Of a DNA stretch of 7,927 nt, positions 7,454 to 7,927 are shown piece after piece. The notes under the pieces are model-generated. The model did not search any database and was not told the origin of the DNA. It was given only the letters and a program-made list of their open reading frames with translations. A program made the position numbers and the translations under genes. Location: contig JAQWRO010000094.1 in assembly GCA_029243665.1 (NCBI GenBank), positions 1 to 7,927 of the forward strand. The letters are read 5' to 3'. Source of the DNA: Gammaproteobacteria bacterium. GTDB lineage: Bacteria; Pseudomonadota; Gammaproteobacteria; Comchoanobacterales; Comchoanobacteraceae. Each line of letters opens with the position of its first letter. The stretch's first letter is position 1.

Positions 7454-7927
7454 CTATGTGCTAAAACCTTTTTCTACTAAACCCAATGTACGCTCAGAGA
7501 TCAAACCTTCATCATAACGTCGCTTAGCATCATCTACGATGGTTTGGTTTCTGTCAGTAACTATTTGTCTTGCCACATCTGCTACACGATCGACATCACT
7601 TGAAAGCAAATGATCTCTTATGTCTTGATCCAAAGCGAGATATTCTCTTAAAGCAACCCTTTGACCATTGGTTGCAGGAACAAGCATTTGCCAAACAATC
7701 AAACGTGTTGTCTCAATGATATCAATACTTTTTGCATAGCGTTCTTGTTGCTCAAAGCTACTAACCAATCGACGAACTGTTTCACCAACACCATTACTAT
7801 GCACGGTTGTATATACTGGATGACCCGTCAATGCTGCTTCTAAAACAGCATTAATGGTTTCTGAATCTCTACTCTCCCCAACCAATATGAGCCTTGGCTT
7901 TCTTCTCAATGCGTTACGAACACCTGC
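7454..7927 (-). CDS. dotB: DotB secretion ATPase, C-terminal part (runs off the right edge)
   Basis: The frame is open to the right edge, so only the last 157 residues of a protein usually about 375 long are seen. The Walker A loop lies outside. Visible are the end of the AGVRNALRRKPR segment (1-12), the Walker B-like LILVGESRD (13-21) and the histidine-box motif ALTGHPVYTTVHSNGV (32-47), all characteristic of VirB11/PilT-type secretion ATPases. The specific sequence RNALRRKPRLILVGE and the C-terminal EKGFS match DotB rather than PilT or GspE. DotB is a cytoplasmic hexameric ATPase that docks on the Dot/Icm inner-membrane complex and is required for effector transfer. A TTG at 7909 is in frame but internal to the motif, not a start. 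No damage is seen. The stop is 17 bases before the next gene. In Legionella the order is dotD-dotC-dotB, so those genes may lie further right; this is a prediction. Confidence 0.95.
   Translation of the reverse strand, partial: AGVRNALRRKPRLILVGESRDSETINAVLEAALTGHPVYTTVHSNGVGETVRRLVSSFEQQERYAKSIDIIETTRLIVWQMLVPATNGQRVALREYLALDQDIRDHLLSSDVDRVADVARQIVTDRNQTIVDDAKRRYDEGLISERTLGLVEKGFST

Noticed and set aside
7220..7480. Plus-strand frame of 86 codons opposite the Cache-protein gene
   Set aside because: It is antisense across a gene start with good motif and ribosome binding site support on the other strand.

Overview
The window is a piece of a chromosomal-type Dot/Icm (type IVB) secretion locus from an AT-rich gammaproteobacterium. 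All genes lie on the minus strand, so they read from right to left. Dot/Icm loci with adjacent dotB, dotA and icmV genes are typical of Legionellales and other intracellular or host-associated gammaproteobacteria such as Coxiella, Rickettsiella, Piscirickettsia and Fangia-like bacteria. The sequence does not let me choose among these. A conjugative IncI-type relative (TraJ/TraY) is possible in principle, but gene content and DotA length favour a Dot/Icm effector-secretion system.

Layout in transcription order: the 3' end of dotB, the secretion ATPase (7927 to 7454, cut by the window edge); a small exported Cache/PDC-fold protein (7436 to 6870); a first DotA-like inner-membrane protein of 924 residues (6825 to 4051); a 100-base gap with a possible promoter; icmV (3950 to 3516); a second DotA-like protein of about 998 residues, whose start overlaps the end of icmV (3534 to 538); and the start of a third DotA-like protein (525 to beyond position 1). 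Apart from that 100-base gap, spacing is 44 bases or less, so the locus looks like one or two operons. Coding density is near complete and no stretch over 100 bases is empty. I saw no tRNA, rRNA, CRISPR array, insertion sequence or convincing terminator.

How the genes work together: DotB is a cytoplasmic hexameric VirB11/PilT-type ATPase that powers the system. DotA is a polytopic inner-membrane protein with a large periplasmic domain, and IcmV is a small bitopic inner-membrane protein usually encoded just before dotA. What is unusual here is the three consecutive DotA paralogues instead of one, with icmV placed between the first and second. The second oddity is an exported single-domain sensor-like protein inserted between dotB and the first dotA. 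Neither icmW nor icmX, which neighbour icmV in Legionella, is in the window. Together these suggest a diversified DotA channel, possibly hetero-oligomeric or with alternative subunits, with an accessory periplasmic ligand-binding protein. That functional reading is inference.
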